Part shown: one piece after another, positions 17,361 to 26,694 of the stretch
Position numbering within the stretch: position 1 is the first letter of the stretch
How the letters are laid out: every line of letters begins with the position of its first letter
Source: JAHJQZ01 sp963675235
GTDB taxonomy: Bacteria > Pseudomonadota > Alphaproteobacteria > Rhizobiales > Devosiaceae
DNA: 64,000 nt
Assembly (NCBI GenBank): GCA_963675235.2
Contig: CAXXFU010000002.1
Span: forward strand, 868,001-932,000
Direction of reading: 5' to 3'
Position numbers and translations under genes: made by a program
Notes under the pieces: generated by a model
The model's database searches: none
Told to the model about the DNA's origin: nothing
Seen by the model: the letters and a program-made list of their open reading frames with translations, nothing else

Positions 17361-18231
17361 GGCGGATATCCCGGTTGAGGAAGCGGAATTGCAGATAGGT
17401 GATCAGAAGGATCATCAGGAACATCAGGAACGACAGCGCCGAGGCGTAGCCGATGTTGAGATCCTGGAAGGCCGTGTCGAAGACGTTGAGCGAAAACAGC
17501 CGTGTCGAATTGGCCGGTCCACCTCCGGTCATCAGATAAGGCAGTGACATTTCCTGCAAGGTGGCGATGCCCAGCGTGACGGCCAGGAACAGCGTCGTCG
17601 GCATGAGAAGAGGCAAGGTGATGTCGCGCATCTGATCGATCGGAGAGGCACCGTCGACGCGGGCGGCGTCATAAAGATGACCGGGGATACCCTGGATCGC
17701 CGCGATGTAGATGAGCGTTGCGTAACCCACTTCCTTCCACACCGCGACAAACACCAGCACCCAGATCGCGGCATCGGGATCGGCGAGCCAGTTCTGTGTG
17801 GGCAGGTTGAGCGCGATCAGCGCCGCGTTGAGGATGCCGGTGAAGGGATCGAGAATCGCGCGCCACATCAGGGCGCCGATGACGAAGGAGACGATATAGG
17901 GGAAGAACAGGATTGCGCGGATGAGGTTTCTCGCCCGCATGGGTCCGGACAGGACCGCAGCGAAGATCAGCGCGATGACAATGGCGATGAAGGTGGAGCC
18001 GAGCGCGTAGATGAGCGTGGCGATCACCGACATGCGCACAATGGAGTCGGTGAAGGCGCGGATGTAGTTGTCCAGGCCGGCGAATTCGCTGGCGCCGATC
18101 ATCGGCTGGCCGGTGTAAAAGCTCGCCCACAGTTCCACCAGGATCGGCCCGAAGAAAAAGACCGTGAAATAGATGATCGCTGGCACCAGAAGCACATAGG
18201 CGAGGACGATCTGTTTGCGCTTGTACGTCAT
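17353..18231 (-). CDS. Sugar ABC transporter permease (CUT1, MalF-like)
   Basis: A 292-residue permease with six predicted membrane segments (first: IVLAYVLLVPAIIYFTVFFF). The EAA motif is DAARVDGASPIDQMRDITLP. It is the partner of the overlapping MalG-like permease. It lies 55 bases after the binding-protein gene, and that gap holds a perfect 10-bp hairpin that may lower permease relative to binding-protein expression. Confidence 0.95.
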   Translation of the reverse strand: MTYKRKQIVLAYVLLVPAIIYFTVFFFGPILVELWASFYTGQPMIGASEFAGLDNYIRAFTDSIVRMSVIATLIYALGSTFIAIVIALIFAAVLSGPMRARNLIRAILFFPYIVSFVIGALMWRAILDPFTGILNAALIALNLPTQNWLADPDAAIWVLVFVAVWKEVGYATLIYIAAIQGIPGHLYDAARVDGASPIDQMRDITLPLLMPTTLFLAVTLGIATLQEMSLPYLMTGGGPANSTRLFSLNVFDTAFQDLNIGYASALSFLMFLMILLITYLQFRFLNRDIRHV

Positions 18232-18248
18232 GGTTTCCTGGCCCGGAT

Positions 18249-18276
18249 CGGACCGGGCACGCGAGCGCCCGGTCCG
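18249..18276. other. Hairpin between binding-protein and permease genes
   Basis: CGGACCGGGC (18249-18258) and GCCCGGTCCG (18267-18276) form a perfect 10-bp stem with an 8-base loop, about ten bases downstream of the binding-protein stop on the minus strand. There is no T-run, so it is better read as an mRNA-stabilising or processing hairpin than as a full terminator. Confidence 0.65.
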
Positions 18277-18286
18277 GCATGGTTTG

Positions 18287-19522
18287 CTATTTCTTCAGTT
18301 CGGCGTTGGCTTCGTCCTCGGCCGCCGGCATGACGTCGACCGCCAGCTCGCCGCCGTAGACAACCTTCTCGATGGCGCCCTGGTAGATCTTCTCGATATT
18401 GCTCGAGTAATCGCCTGCAGCAGTGATTTCGGTGTTGGTGCCCTTCGAATAGGGCAGGCAGCCACCGAAGGCGCTCAGGATCGGATCGGCCTGCACTTCA
18501 GCCGATTCGAGCCAGGACTTGCGCGGCATGGTCATGCCGTTTGCAAGAGAGGTCGCGACTTCGACATCGGTGGCGGTCAGGCGCTTGATAAGCTCCCAGG
18601 CCATCTCGGGATGTTTGGATGCGGCCGGGATCATCAGGCTGACACCGCCCTGCATGGTGGCCTGCGACTTGTGGGTCAGGGACGGCGCAACGGCCCAGTT
18701 GAGGTCCGGATTGCCCTGACGGATCGGCGTGACGTCCCACGGGCCGGTGATGATCATCGCCGCGCGACCGGCGGTGAACAGCTTTTGAGGCCCTTCGTAG
18801 TCAGCACCCTGGATCGGCGGCGGGGCCGCACGGTCCTTGTGGATCAGATCACCCAGGAACTGTATCGCTTCCATCGCTTCGTCGGAGGCAAACACCATTT
18901 CCCGGGCTTCGGGATCGTACCAGTCGGCGTCGTTCTGATAGAGCCAGGGGAAGTAGTAGCCGAAGCTCGGATTGGGTGCGAAGCCGTACTTGCCGCTGCC
19001 GGTCGTGGCGACGGCGATCTCGCGAAACTCCTCCCAGTTTTTCGGTGGCGCGTCGTAGCCGGCATCCTTGAGCATGTCGACATTGTAGACGAGCGTGCCG
19101 CAGGTCAGATGGATCTGGACGCCGTAGATTTCGCCATCGACGGTGTTCTTGGTTATCGAGGAGGTCTGCCAGTCATCGGGGAACCCGGAATCGGGGTCAT
19201 TCTCGATGAATGTGCTCATCGGCGTCAGAAGCCCCTGCTGGGCGAACTCGGAAACCCAGGCGCCCGGTTCGGCGGCAATGTCGGGCGGCGTGCCGGCCGC
19301 GAAATCGGCAACCAGCTTGGTGCGCATGTCGGGCCACTGGAACTTCTCGAAATCGACCGTCCAGCCGGGATAGTCCGCTTCGAACTGCGCGATTGTGTCA
19401 AGATAGGTCTGATAGGCGTGGCCGGCGTTGAAATAGACAGTCAAAGTCTCGGCATTCACGCCTGTTGCGGCAGTGCCGGCCAATAAAAGGGCGATTAGCC
19501 CTTTGTGGATGCGGTGTGTCAT
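18287..19522 (-). CDS. Sugar ABC transporter substrate-binding protein (family 1)
   Basis: A 411-residue periplasmic binding protein with a Sec signal peptide (residues ~1-24, ending GVNA-E). The family 1 fold is recognised by AGTPPDIAAEPGAWVSEFAQQG, GEIYGVQIHLTCGTLVYNVD and KHPEMAWELIKRLT. It captures a sugar, probably an oligosaccharide, for the CUT1 permeases next to it. A PP-rich insert (KDRAAPPPIQGADYE) lies mid-protein. The gene is 59 bases downstream of the ATPase gene and probably co-transcribed with it. Confidence 0.94.
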   Translation of the reverse strand: MTHRIHKGLIALLLAGTAATGVNAETLTVYFNAGHAYQTYLDTIAQFEADYPGWTVDFEKFQWPDMRTKLVADFAAGTPPDIAAEPGAWVSEFAQQGLLTPMSTFIENDPDSGFPDDWQTSSITKNTVDGEIYGVQIHLTCGTLVYNVDMLKDAGYDAPPKNWEEFREIAVATTGSGKYGFAPNPSFGYYFPWLYQNDADWYDPEAREMVFASDEAMEAIQFLGDLIHKDRAAPPPIQGADYEGPQKLFTAGRAAMIITGPWDVTPIRQGNPDLNWAVAPSLTHKSQATMQGGVSLMIPAASKHPEMAWELIKRLTATDVEVATSLANGMTMPRKSWLESAEVQADPILSAFGGCLPYSKGTNTEITAAGDYSSNIEKIYQGAIEKVVYGGELAVDVMPAAEDEANAELKK

Positions 19523-19581
19523 TTCTATTTCCTCCCTTTAGAAGTGCTTTTCCGCACAAAGCCTCGCCAGAGGCCTGTCAG

Positions 19582-20643
19582 TCAGTGAAGTCGTCTTCCG
19601 CTTTCCTCGTCGAAAAGAAAGAAACGGTCGGGCTTGATGCCGATGGTGAGGGTCTGGCCCGGGGCAATGCCGCGGCGTTCGCCCAATTCGATGCACAAGC
19701 GCTGATCCTGTTCCGCGGCGCTGTAGGCAAACGACGTCCCGCCGAGTTGTTCGACCGCGCCAACCGTGAAGATGCCGCCAGTGTCAGCAAGCATCATGTG
19801 TTCAGGACGAATGCCCAACAGCATGCTGGGGCGCGCTTCGACGTTGCTGGGCAGGGCCACACGCAAGCCGCCCAGCCGTGGCAGAACCACCGCGTTGGAG
19901 CCGTCGGGTCGCGTTTGCAGAAGATTCATTGCAGGGGAGCCGATAAAGCGCGCGACAAAGAGATTCTGCGGGTCGTCATAAAGAGTGAGCGGCGCGCCGG
20001 CCTGTTCGATCCTGCCGTCGCGCAGGACGACGATCTTGTCGGCCAATGTCATCGCCTCGGTCTGGTCATGCGTGACATAGACCATCGTCGCGCCGATGCG
20101 GCGCTGCAGCTCGGCGATTTCGAGACGCATGCGCACGCGCAGTTCGGCATCAAGGTTCGACAGAGGTTCGTCGAACAGGAAAGCTTCGGGCTCGCGGATG
20201 ATGGCGCGGCCGATGGCGACGCGCTGGCGCTGGCCGCCGCTGAGGGCCGCCGGCTTGCGTTCCAGCAGGTCGGAGAGACCGAGCTGGCGGGCAACGGATA
20301 CGACCTTGGCCCTGGCCTCGGGTTTGGGCACACGGTTGAGTTTGAGCGGATAGCCGATGTTCTCGGCCACTGTCATATGCGGATAAAGCGCGTAGTTCTG
20401 GAACACCATGGCCAGCGAACGGTCGCCGGGAGAGAGCTTTCCGACCTCTCGTTCGCCGATGAAGATCTGGCCGCCGGACAGCTCCTCCAGTCCGACGATG
20501 GTGCGCAGCAAGGTGGACTTGCCGCAACCCGACGGGCCGACCAGTACGCAGAGTTCGCCATGCTCAATCTCGAGGTCGAGCGGCGCGATCGCCTCGAATT
20601 TGCCGTAGCACTTGCTAACTTGCACGAGCGAAATCTTAGCCAA
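19582..20643 (-). CDS. Sugar ABC transporter ATP-binding protein (UgpC/MsmK-like)
   Basis: A 353-residue ATPase of the CUT1 type. Walker A is GPSGCGKST, the signature is LSGGQRQRVAIGRAI, Walker B is AFLFDEPLSNLD, and the switch His is in YVTHDQTEAMTLADKIVVL. The C-terminal ~110 residues form the TOBE regulatory domain usual for sugar importers. It is the first gene of the minus-strand operon; the block at 20701-20752 upstream is its presumed promoter and operator. It powers the permeases at 16.5-18.2 kb. Confidence 0.95.
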   Translation of the reverse strand: MAKISLVQVSKCYGKFEAIAPLDLEIEHGELCVLVGPSGCGKSTLLRTIVGLEELSGGQIFIGEREVGKLSPGDRSLAMVFQNYALYPHMTVAENIGYPLKLNRVPKPEARAKVVSVARQLGLSDLLERKPAALSGGQRQRVAIGRAIIREPEAFLFDEPLSNLDAELRVRMRLEIAELQRRIGATMVYVTHDQTEAMTLADKIVVLRDGRIEQAGAPLTLYDDPQNLFVARFIGSPAMNLLQTRPDGSNAVVLPRLGGLRVALPSNVEARPSMLLGIRPEHMMLADTGGIFTVGAVEQLGGTSFAYSAAEQDQRLCIELGERRGIAPGQTLTIGIKPDRFFLFDEESGRRLH

Positions 20644-20700
20644 AAACGCCTCCCCACGTTCTTGCTGCCTTGCCGGGCGCAGGGCGTCGATCGCCTAAGC

Positions 20701-20752
20701 CAGGAAAGAAATTACCAATAAGAGGAAATACTTTCCTTGGTGGCTTGTCAAG
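20701..20752 (-). promoter_or_regulatory. Promoter/operator block A of the sulfatase-transporter operon
   Basis: On the minus strand CTTGACA (from 20752) is a -35-like element. Nine bases further on lies the perfect 15-bp palindrome AGGAAATACTTTCCT (20723-20737, 6-bp arms) and then a second weaker half near 20703-20716. The same arrangement occurs at 23952-24003 upstream of the alpha-galactosidase. No good -10 hexamer is conserved. It lies about 80 bases upstream of the ATPase start. Binding by the LacI protein at 14171 is inferred. Confidence 0.6.
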
Positions 20753-20894
20753 CCGAGTCGAGATTGGTGGTCGAATAGGGCGAGGCGTATGCCGTGCCCA
20801 AAGGATGTTCATGCGAAAAAAGACGGCGCGTCGGGGCGCTCGGGCGGGACAAACCAATGCGTGGGACGGTCGAGTTGGGTGGCAGGGAGATGCG

Positions 20895-21365
20895 TCAACA
20901 CGCTTCAAGAGCCAGTGGCCGTTCCATGACGATTGAGCGTTCCTTGCCGTAATAGCTGTCGCGCACTGTCACAAAACCCAGACTTGCGAAAAACGGCTCG
21001 GCATCCACCGACGAGGCAACCACAAGGCATGCGATGTTCGCGTCCCGCGCCGTCCGCTCGATCTCCTGGAAAAGACATCTCCCCACCCCGATTCTCTGGG
21101 CGTCCGGGGTGACATAGACGGTCCGGATCCGGCTGCCGTCGAGGCTGGCGGTTCCGAGGATGCGGTTGTGTGCAACCGCGACCAGAACAGTTTTCGCCGC
21201 GATCATTCCGTTGACCGCGCTTGGGCTGAAACACTCTTCGATCCGCCTGATCACATTGGGCGGATAGTCCTTGAAACTGGTAGAGCGCAGGGCAGACAGG
21301 ATCACCGCGCTGATCGCGCTGGCATCCCCTGTTTCGGCCCGTCGGACCTCGCAGCGGGGTATCAT
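20895..21365 (-). CDS. GNAT-family N-acetyltransferase
   Basis: A 156-residue acyltransferase. The acetyl-CoA binding motif A is RTVYVTPDAQRIGVGRCLF (R/Q-x-x-G-x-G/A). EPFFASLGFVTV near the end is the typical last strand of the fold. It starts at ATG 21365, overlapping the alpha-galactosidase stop by four bases (ATGA), so the two are translationally coupled. The acceptor is unknown; N-acetylation of a small amine or a protein is possible. Confidence 0.87.
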   Translation of the reverse strand: MIPRCEVRRAETGDASAISAVILSALRSTSFKDYPPNVIRRIEECFSPSAVNGMIAAKTVLVAVAHNRILGTASLDGSRIRTVYVTPDAQRIGVGRCLFQEIERTARDANIACLVVASSVDAEPFFASLGFVTVRDSYYGKERSIVMERPLALEAC

Positions 21366-23452
21366 GGCAAAAGCGTGCCCTCTATTACGAAGATCGAGCC
21401 GGGGAAGGCGATGGGCAGGATTATGCCGCGTTGCATCAAATACTGCCCGCTCGCTTCGGCAGGACCATCCCTCAGCAACAGCTCGTCGCGCGCGAACGGC
21501 AGCAAATCCTCGCGGTTGACAATCTCGACGCGATATCGCGCCTCCGGCATCAACCCCGTCAGGCGCAGCGGGCGCGGAACGCTCTGGGCCGAAGTGTCCG
21601 CCTTGCCGACAAATGCGACGAAGCGTGATCCATCGGCGGCGAGCTGCTCCTCTGCGATCAAGGATTTGTCCGGGCTGTCGAGTCGCAAGATATCGGCTTG
21701 GACAAGCCAGTCGCGATTGGCTTTCCACCATGTCGTGACCCGCTTGAGCGTTTCCGCTTCGTCTGGTGTCAGTTCGCGTGGATCCATTTCGAAGCCCATA
21801 TGCCGCTCGGCCGCCACCCAGGCCCTGAACGACATGGAGAGCACGCGGCCGGAGGTGTGGCAGTGACGTGGGCCGACATGGCTGCCCGTCACTGCCAAGG
21901 GCAGAAAAAGCGCGGCATTGTGCTGTATCTTCAGCCGCTCCAGCGCATCATTGCTGTCGGAAAGCCAGACGCGATGGGTGCGGGCGAGAATGCCGAAATC
22001 GATGCGTCCGCCGCCCGAGGCGCAGCTCTCGATTTCTGTCTGCGGATAGGCCGCCCGCAGGCGATCGAGCAACGCATAGATGCTGCGTGTCTGCTCGGCA
22101 TCCGGTGCGGGCAGGACGCGGTTGTGGTCCCACTTGATATAGTCGACGGGATAGGCTTCGAGAATGGCCGTGATCTTGGCGAACAGGTATTCGCGTACCT
22201 TCGGCAGCGCAATATTGAGGACCTTCTGGTTGCGCCCGGTGACCTGATCCTCATCGCCCAGTGCCCAGTCGGGATGTGCCCGATAGAGATCGCTGTCGGG
22301 ATTGACCATTTCCGGTTCGAACCAGATGCCGAAGCGCATGCCTTGCGCATGGATGTGGTCGATCAGCGGGCCGAACCCATCCGGATATTTCACCTTGTCG
22401 ATATCCCAATCACCCAGGGCACGAAAATCGTCGCTTCGGTTCCTGAACCAGCCGTCGTCAAGGACGAACCGCTCCGCGCCAAGTTCGGCAGCGCGCGTGG
22501 CAATGCTCTGCAACTCCTGGATATCGTGCCGGAAATAGACCGCCTCCCAGCAGTTGTAGTGGACTGGACGCGCGCGGGCAGGGTGGGGGGACGTCACGAT
22601 TTCGTCGCGCAGGTGCCGCTGAAACGCGACGGCAACGCCGTTGAGACCAGTGGGCGAGTAGGTGGAGTACAGGGTCGCGGTTTCGAACCTTGTTCGCGGT
22701 GCGAGTTCGGTGTTGGTGGCATTGCCGAACTGGATCTGACGACGACCGTCAGGCAGTTCCTCGGCCACCATGCGGTGCCCACCCGACCAGCCATAGTGGA
22801 ATCCATAAGCCTCGCCCTGCGTGTTCGTCGCTCCCGTAAACGGCACGATCAGGCCGGGGAAATGTTCGTGCCCGGTTCGGCCGGTGCGGCTTTCGCGTTG
22901 CCGGATACCTGCAGACCATGGTGTCTTGACGGCCTGAAACTCGCCGCACCAGCGCCCGGCAAAATCGATCATCTCCTCGGATTGCTGCGGACCGGGCACG
23001 ACCGGTGCGGCCAGCCACTGAAGCCGGACCGGCCGGTCTGCCTCGAGACGCGCGCGGCTCTCAATGATGTGCGTTCGCGGGTTGATCCTGAAATCGGCCT
23101 GGTATGTCAGGCTGTTTTCTGCGTCGACATAAACGAGAGCAAGAGAGCCTTTGCCGTCCTGGTCTGCTGAGGCAAGATGCATCTTTGAAGCGATTGGCTT
23201 GCCATCCGCCTCGCTTATCACCAGTCCGGGTTGCCCAGCGAAGCTTCGCCTTGCTTCGGGGCAGATGGAAAGCGCCGGAGTGCGGTCAAGCGTAGCAGGC
23301 GTGATGTCGATGCTGTTTGCGGCACATAGAGTTGCGAGGTTCTCGTCATCCGGAAGGCGGGCTCCCCAATAGATGACTTCGGCAAGAAGTCCGTCCGTTG
23401 AGTCGAGAACAAGTGTTTGACGGGAATCGTCCAGACGCCAGGTTTTTGTCAT
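21362..23452 (-). CDS. Alpha-galactosidase, GH36
   Basis: Retaining glycosidase of 696 residues that removes terminal alpha-D-galactose. The catalytic nucleophile is D442 in YIKWDHNR, and the acid/base lies in the motif W-L-S-D-S-N-D (residues 496-502). Other family marks are VLDDGWF, FGIWFEPEMV and ESCASGGGRID. The N-terminal beta-supersandwich and the C-terminal beta-domain are both present, so it is full length. There is no signal peptide; it is cytosolic and acts after import by the neighbouring ABC transporter. The gene is headed by operator block B about 500 bases upstream and is coupled to a GNAT gene. Confidence 0.95.
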   Translation of the reverse strand: MTKTWRLDDSRQTLVLDSTDGLLAEVIYWGARLPDDENLATLCAANSIDITPATLDRTPALSICPEARRSFAGQPGLVISEADGKPIASKMHLASADQDGKGSLALVYVDAENSLTYQADFRINPRTHIIESRARLEADRPVRLQWLAAPVVPGPQQSEEMIDFAGRWCGEFQAVKTPWSAGIRQRESRTGRTGHEHFPGLIVPFTGATNTQGEAYGFHYGWSGGHRMVAEELPDGRRQIQFGNATNTELAPRTRFETATLYSTYSPTGLNGVAVAFQRHLRDEIVTSPHPARARPVHYNCWEAVYFRHDIQELQSIATRAAELGAERFVLDDGWFRNRSDDFRALGDWDIDKVKYPDGFGPLIDHIHAQGMRFGIWFEPEMVNPDSDLYRAHPDWALGDEDQVTGRNQKVLNIALPKVREYLFAKITAILEAYPVDYIKWDHNRVLPAPDAEQTRSIYALLDRLRAAYPQTEIESCASGGGRIDFGILARTHRVWLSDSNDALERLKIQHNAALFLPLAVTGSHVGPRHCHTSGRVLSMSFRAWVAAERHMGFEMDPRELTPDEAETLKRVTTWWKANRDWLVQADILRLDSPDKSLIAEEQLAADGSRFVAFVGKADTSAQSVPRPLRLTGLMPEARYRVEIVNREDLLPFARDELLLRDGPAEASGQYLMQRGIILPIAFPGSIFVIEGTLLP

Positions 23453-24720
23453 TTTTTGTCACTCAGGGAGAGGGCCGTTGGAGAACGCCTCGGAATGTTG
23501 AAAAGACGGGCTTGGGGGTGGGATAGCGCCATCGACTTCCGCCGTGACGAAATGATCTGGAAAGGGCCATTTCACGCCCGGAGAACGGAGTGCCGTTAGT
23601 CCTGGCTTTGCATTCGCTCCGCGATTTCTGGGCATCGTCACGAAGCGAAGAGCCGAGGTGAAGGCGTGACAGGTTTCGGAAATGCAACTTGTGTCAGGCG
23701 CCTCACCGGTTGAGAGGACTTCCGATCGGTGCCCCGGCCGATCGCATCTGCCACGCGGCTCGCCCCGTTTCCTCGAGACAAAATGATCTCGACGTCTGTA
23801 CGACTGCAAAGCGAGCAAGCCCGCGTGGCGGTTCGCGCGTGGACGAGGATGGCTTCCTTTGGGCATCGTTGCGCATGCATGAATGCCAAGAGCAAATCGG
23901 CCAAGAGCACCTCCCCGCGTTTCCCTTTCCGACGGCTTGATTTCAATCGTGCAGGGAAATAAATTCCTGAAATAGGAAAAACTTTCCTATATGGATTGTC
24001 AAGTCTGTTGCAAACGGTGAGAGACAGAGATGTCGCCGGGCCATGTTCATGTCGTGTCCTCCCGCGCAACAGGCGAGAGCGAGGGCAGTGCTTTGTACGT
24101 GGCGTTATGTTCGAGCGCTTGCAGTCTTTGGTGATGAGAAAGGGGAACTGGTATCTCACCAGCGGGCGCCGGTTCCGTTACACCCTCAGATCTTGGTCGG
24201 CGATGAGCGAAAATGGTGCTGCAGCAGGATTTGCGCCGCTGACCCCAAGGCATAATCCGGGCATGTCGGATATCAGCGTACGTGACAAACGGTCAAAAGG
24301 TCTGATTTGGGCGCATTGCGGACCGACCGCTCATGGCCCGTAATGACCATGACGGGAGGACGGCGCCAATGTCGGAAGCAGAGCCCGAAGCGGATTGGCG
24401 GGAACTGGTGGAGAAGGGTTGGGAGCTGACCTTCAGTTTCGCGAAACCCGGCCATAGTTGTGACCATACAGATCCTATCGGAATGCGCTTGCTCACGGGC
24501 CGACGCGGTTGATTCATCGACGTGCAAGACAGCTTGTCTCGTCCAGCTGCTGCGCCTCGCGTGCCCGCAAGCCGCATTCTGAGAATTCACATTAGAGTCA
24601 CTATATATTTACGACTTGGATTTATTGGTTTTTTTTGCGTTCATCAGCGACAGATCGACAATCGGGATAGGCGCGGCACGGTCGTCGTTGCAGTCAAGTT
24701 ACTACATCGCAAGGCAAGAA
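23453..24720. other. Long gene-free stretch between alpha-galactosidase and chemoreceptor genes
   Basis: About 1.27 kb without a supported gene. It holds operator block B at 23952-24003 and the presumed long leader of the alpha-galactosidase mRNA (23453-23950). Several short open frames on both strands give low-complexity Arg/Pro/Ser translations with no start signals and look non-coding. The half nearest the chemoreceptor (24004-24720) becomes locally AT-rich at 24590-24660, where its promoter is likely. No tRNA or insertion sequence could be recognised. Confidence 0.4.
23952..24003 (-). promoter_or_regulatory. Promoter/operator block B upstream of the alpha-galactosidase gene
   Basis: Aligns without gaps to block A at 20701-20752. 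It has the palindrome AGGAAAAACTTTCCT (23974-23988, extended to 8-bp arms ATAGGAAA/TTTCCTAT) and CTTGACA read from 24003 on the minus strand. An upstream partial palindrome GGAAATAAATTCC lies at 23954-23966. The shared spacing and flanks argue for a common regulator. Confidence 0.6.
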
Positions 24721-26694
24721 ATGAAACTCACCAATTTCGTGACCGTTGCTGCAGCAACACTCGCCGGGATCACCGTAATCGTCGCCAGCGCAATCTGGTT
24801 TATCGGGCAGAGCACAGATGCCGAGATCGAGTCGACGATCAACTCCGGGATCGAGTCGCTCAACGACATTCAGAGCCTGACTTCCGCCATGTATGAGGTC
24901 AAAGTGGATGTCATTCAGGTTCAGCAGTGGTTGACCGACATATCGGCAACACGCGGACTTGATGGCCTCAACGACGGCTTTGATGAAGCGGAGAAGTACG
25001 CGAGCAAGCTTCCCGAAGATCTCGAGATGGCGCGCCATCACGCCGACCGCCTGGGAGCGACTGCAGTGGTCGATGCGCTCGACAAGGTTGAAGCAGCGTT
25101 CGGTCCCTTCTATTCCGTCGGACAATCCATGGCGCAGGCATATGTCGACGGTGGTCCGGAACTCGGCAACAAGTCCATGGCCGACTTCGATGAAGCTGCT
25201 GCTGCGATGGGTGAGGCCGTGGACGACATGGCGGTTCAGGTTTCCGCAATCAAGACGGAACGCCAAAGGGTAATCGATGATAGCCTTGCTCAGGTGATGT
25301 TGCGCGAGAAGACGCGCGCTATCATCGATCTTGCCGGCTATTTGCTGCTTATCGCCGGGATCGCCGGATTGGCATTGGTCGTCGTCAAGAATCTCAGGCG
25401 TGTCAGCCGGGCGGCTCGGATCGCCCGCCGCATTGCGGACGGCAATCTCGAACCGTACAGCTTCCGCCCACCCAAATGGGAGGAACTCAGCAATCTGCAC
25501 AGCTCAATTGCCATCTTTCGTGAAAACTCGATCAAGGTTCGCGACCTGAACGCACAAGAAGTGGAGCGGCTCGAGCAAGCGCGCAAGGAGCGTTCCGAAA
25601 TGATGCAGGAGCTACGTCAGGCGTTCGGCAATGTCGTGGATGCGGCCATTGGCGGCGACTTCTCTCACCGGGTCAATGCCAAATTCCCGGATGACGAAAT
25701 CAACGCCCTGGCGCGAAGTGTCAACGACCTTGTCGAGACAGTTGACAGAGGCATCGGCGAGAGCGGCGATGTGTTGTCGGCCATGGCCAAGGCCAATCTG
25801 ACGCACCGGGTGACCGGCACATATCAGGGTCAGTTCGCCCGGCTGAAACACAACACAAACGCAGTTGCGGAGAAGCTGGTTGAGATCGTCAGTCAGCTCA
25901 AGCGGACCTCGCGCGGTGTGAAGACGGCGACCGGCGAGATCCTGTCTGGTGCCAATGATCTGTCAGAGCGCACCACCAAGCAGGCCGCGACCATTGAGGA
26001 AACCTCGGCGGCGATGGAGCAGTTGGCGGCGACCGTGTCGGAGAACGCCAAGCGGGCCGGCGGCGCGAGCGAAACGGCGAAAACGGTGTCGCAAACTGCC
26101 GAAGAAGGCGGTGAAGTGATGTCGCAGGCAAATGAGGCCATGGAGCGTATCTCCAATTCATCCGCAAAAATCTCCAAGATCATCGGCATGATCGATGACA
26201 TCGCCTTCCAGACCAATTTGTTGGCGCTCAACGCCAGTGTCGAAGCCGCTCGCGCCGGCGAAGCCGGCAAAGGCTTCGCCGTTGTGGCGGTGGAGGTGCG
26301 GCGCCTCGCCCAATCGGCTGCGGAGGCCTCGTCCGAGGTGAAGACGCTGATCGAGCAGTCCGGGGAAGAAGTCTCGGGCGGCACCAGGCTGGTATCGAAC
26401 GCAACAGAAAAGCTGAACGCGATCCTCGATGCGGTCCGGGCCAATGCGATCGAGATGGAGGAGATCGCGAAGAACAGCAACGAGCAGGCCTCCGCCATCG
26501 ACGAGGTCAATATCGCGGTTCGCCAGATGGACGAGATGACGCAGCACAATGCGGCACTGGTCGAAGAAACCAACGCCGCGATCGAGCAAACCGAGAGCCA
26601 GGCCAGCGAGCTCGACCGGATCGTCGAGGTGTTCACCCTGGCCGAAGACGCTGGATTCCTGTCAGAAACATCGCCGGCCAAACGAACCGCGTAG
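24721..26694 (+). CDS. Methyl-accepting chemotaxis protein
   Basis: A 657-residue transmembrane chemoreceptor. TM1 is at residues ~8-29 and a helical periplasmic sensor of about 170 residues follows. TM2 (IIDLAGYLLLIAGIAGLALVV) is followed by HAMP and HAMP-like units. The C-terminal signalling domain carries the hairpin tip IDDIAFQTNLLALNASVEAA and Glu/Gln methylation helices. It relays ligand binding to CheA through CheW. No CheR-docking pentapeptide is visible at the C-terminus (SETSPAKRTA). ATG 24721 lies just before TM1; the frame is open further upstream. The ligand is unknown; proximity to the sugar locus may be chance. Confidence 0.95.
   Translation: MKLTNFVTVAAATLAGITVIVASAIWFIGQSTDAEIESTINSGIESLNDIQSLTSAMYEVKVDVIQVQQWLTDISATRGLDGLNDGFDEAEKYASKLPEDLEMARHHADRLGATAVVDALDKVEAAFGPFYSVGQSMAQAYVDGGPELGNKSMADFDEAAAAMGEAVDDMAVQVSAIKTERQRVIDDSLAQVMLREKTRAIIDLAGYLLLIAGIAGLALVVVKNLRRVSRAARIARRIADGNLEPYSFRPPKWEELSNLHSSIAIFRENSIKVRDLNAQEVERLEQARKERSEMMQELRQAFGNVVDAAIGGDFSHRVNAKFPDDEINALARSVNDLVETVDRGIGESGDVLSAMAKANLTHRVTGTYQGQFARLKHNTNAVAEKLVEIVSQLKRTSRGVKTATGEILSGANDLSERTTKQAATIEETSAAMEQLAATVSENAKRAGGASETAKTVSQTAEEGGEVMSQANEAMERISNSSAKISKIIGMIDDIAFQTNLLALNASVEAARAGEAGKGFAVVAVEVRRLAQSAAEASSEVKTLIEQSGEEVSGGTRLVSNATEKLNAILDAVRANAIEMEEIAKNSNEQASAIDEVNIAVRQMDEMTQHNAALVEETNAAIEQTESQASELDRIVEVFTLAEDAGFLSETSPAKRTA

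Noticed and set aside
18249..18276. Considered as a true operon-ending terminator between binding protein and permease
   Set aside because: No T-run follows, and the permeases, sulfatase and regulator downstream are clearly part of the same functional set.
23459..24159. Several minus-strand frames of 70-170 codons upstream of the alpha-galactosidase
   Set aside because: They overlap each other and cross the operator block; compositions are low-complexity and none has a convincing start.
24273..24590. Minus-strand frame upstream of the chemoreceptor gene
   Set aside because: Composition resembles intergenic DNA read through; no start signal and no recognised family.
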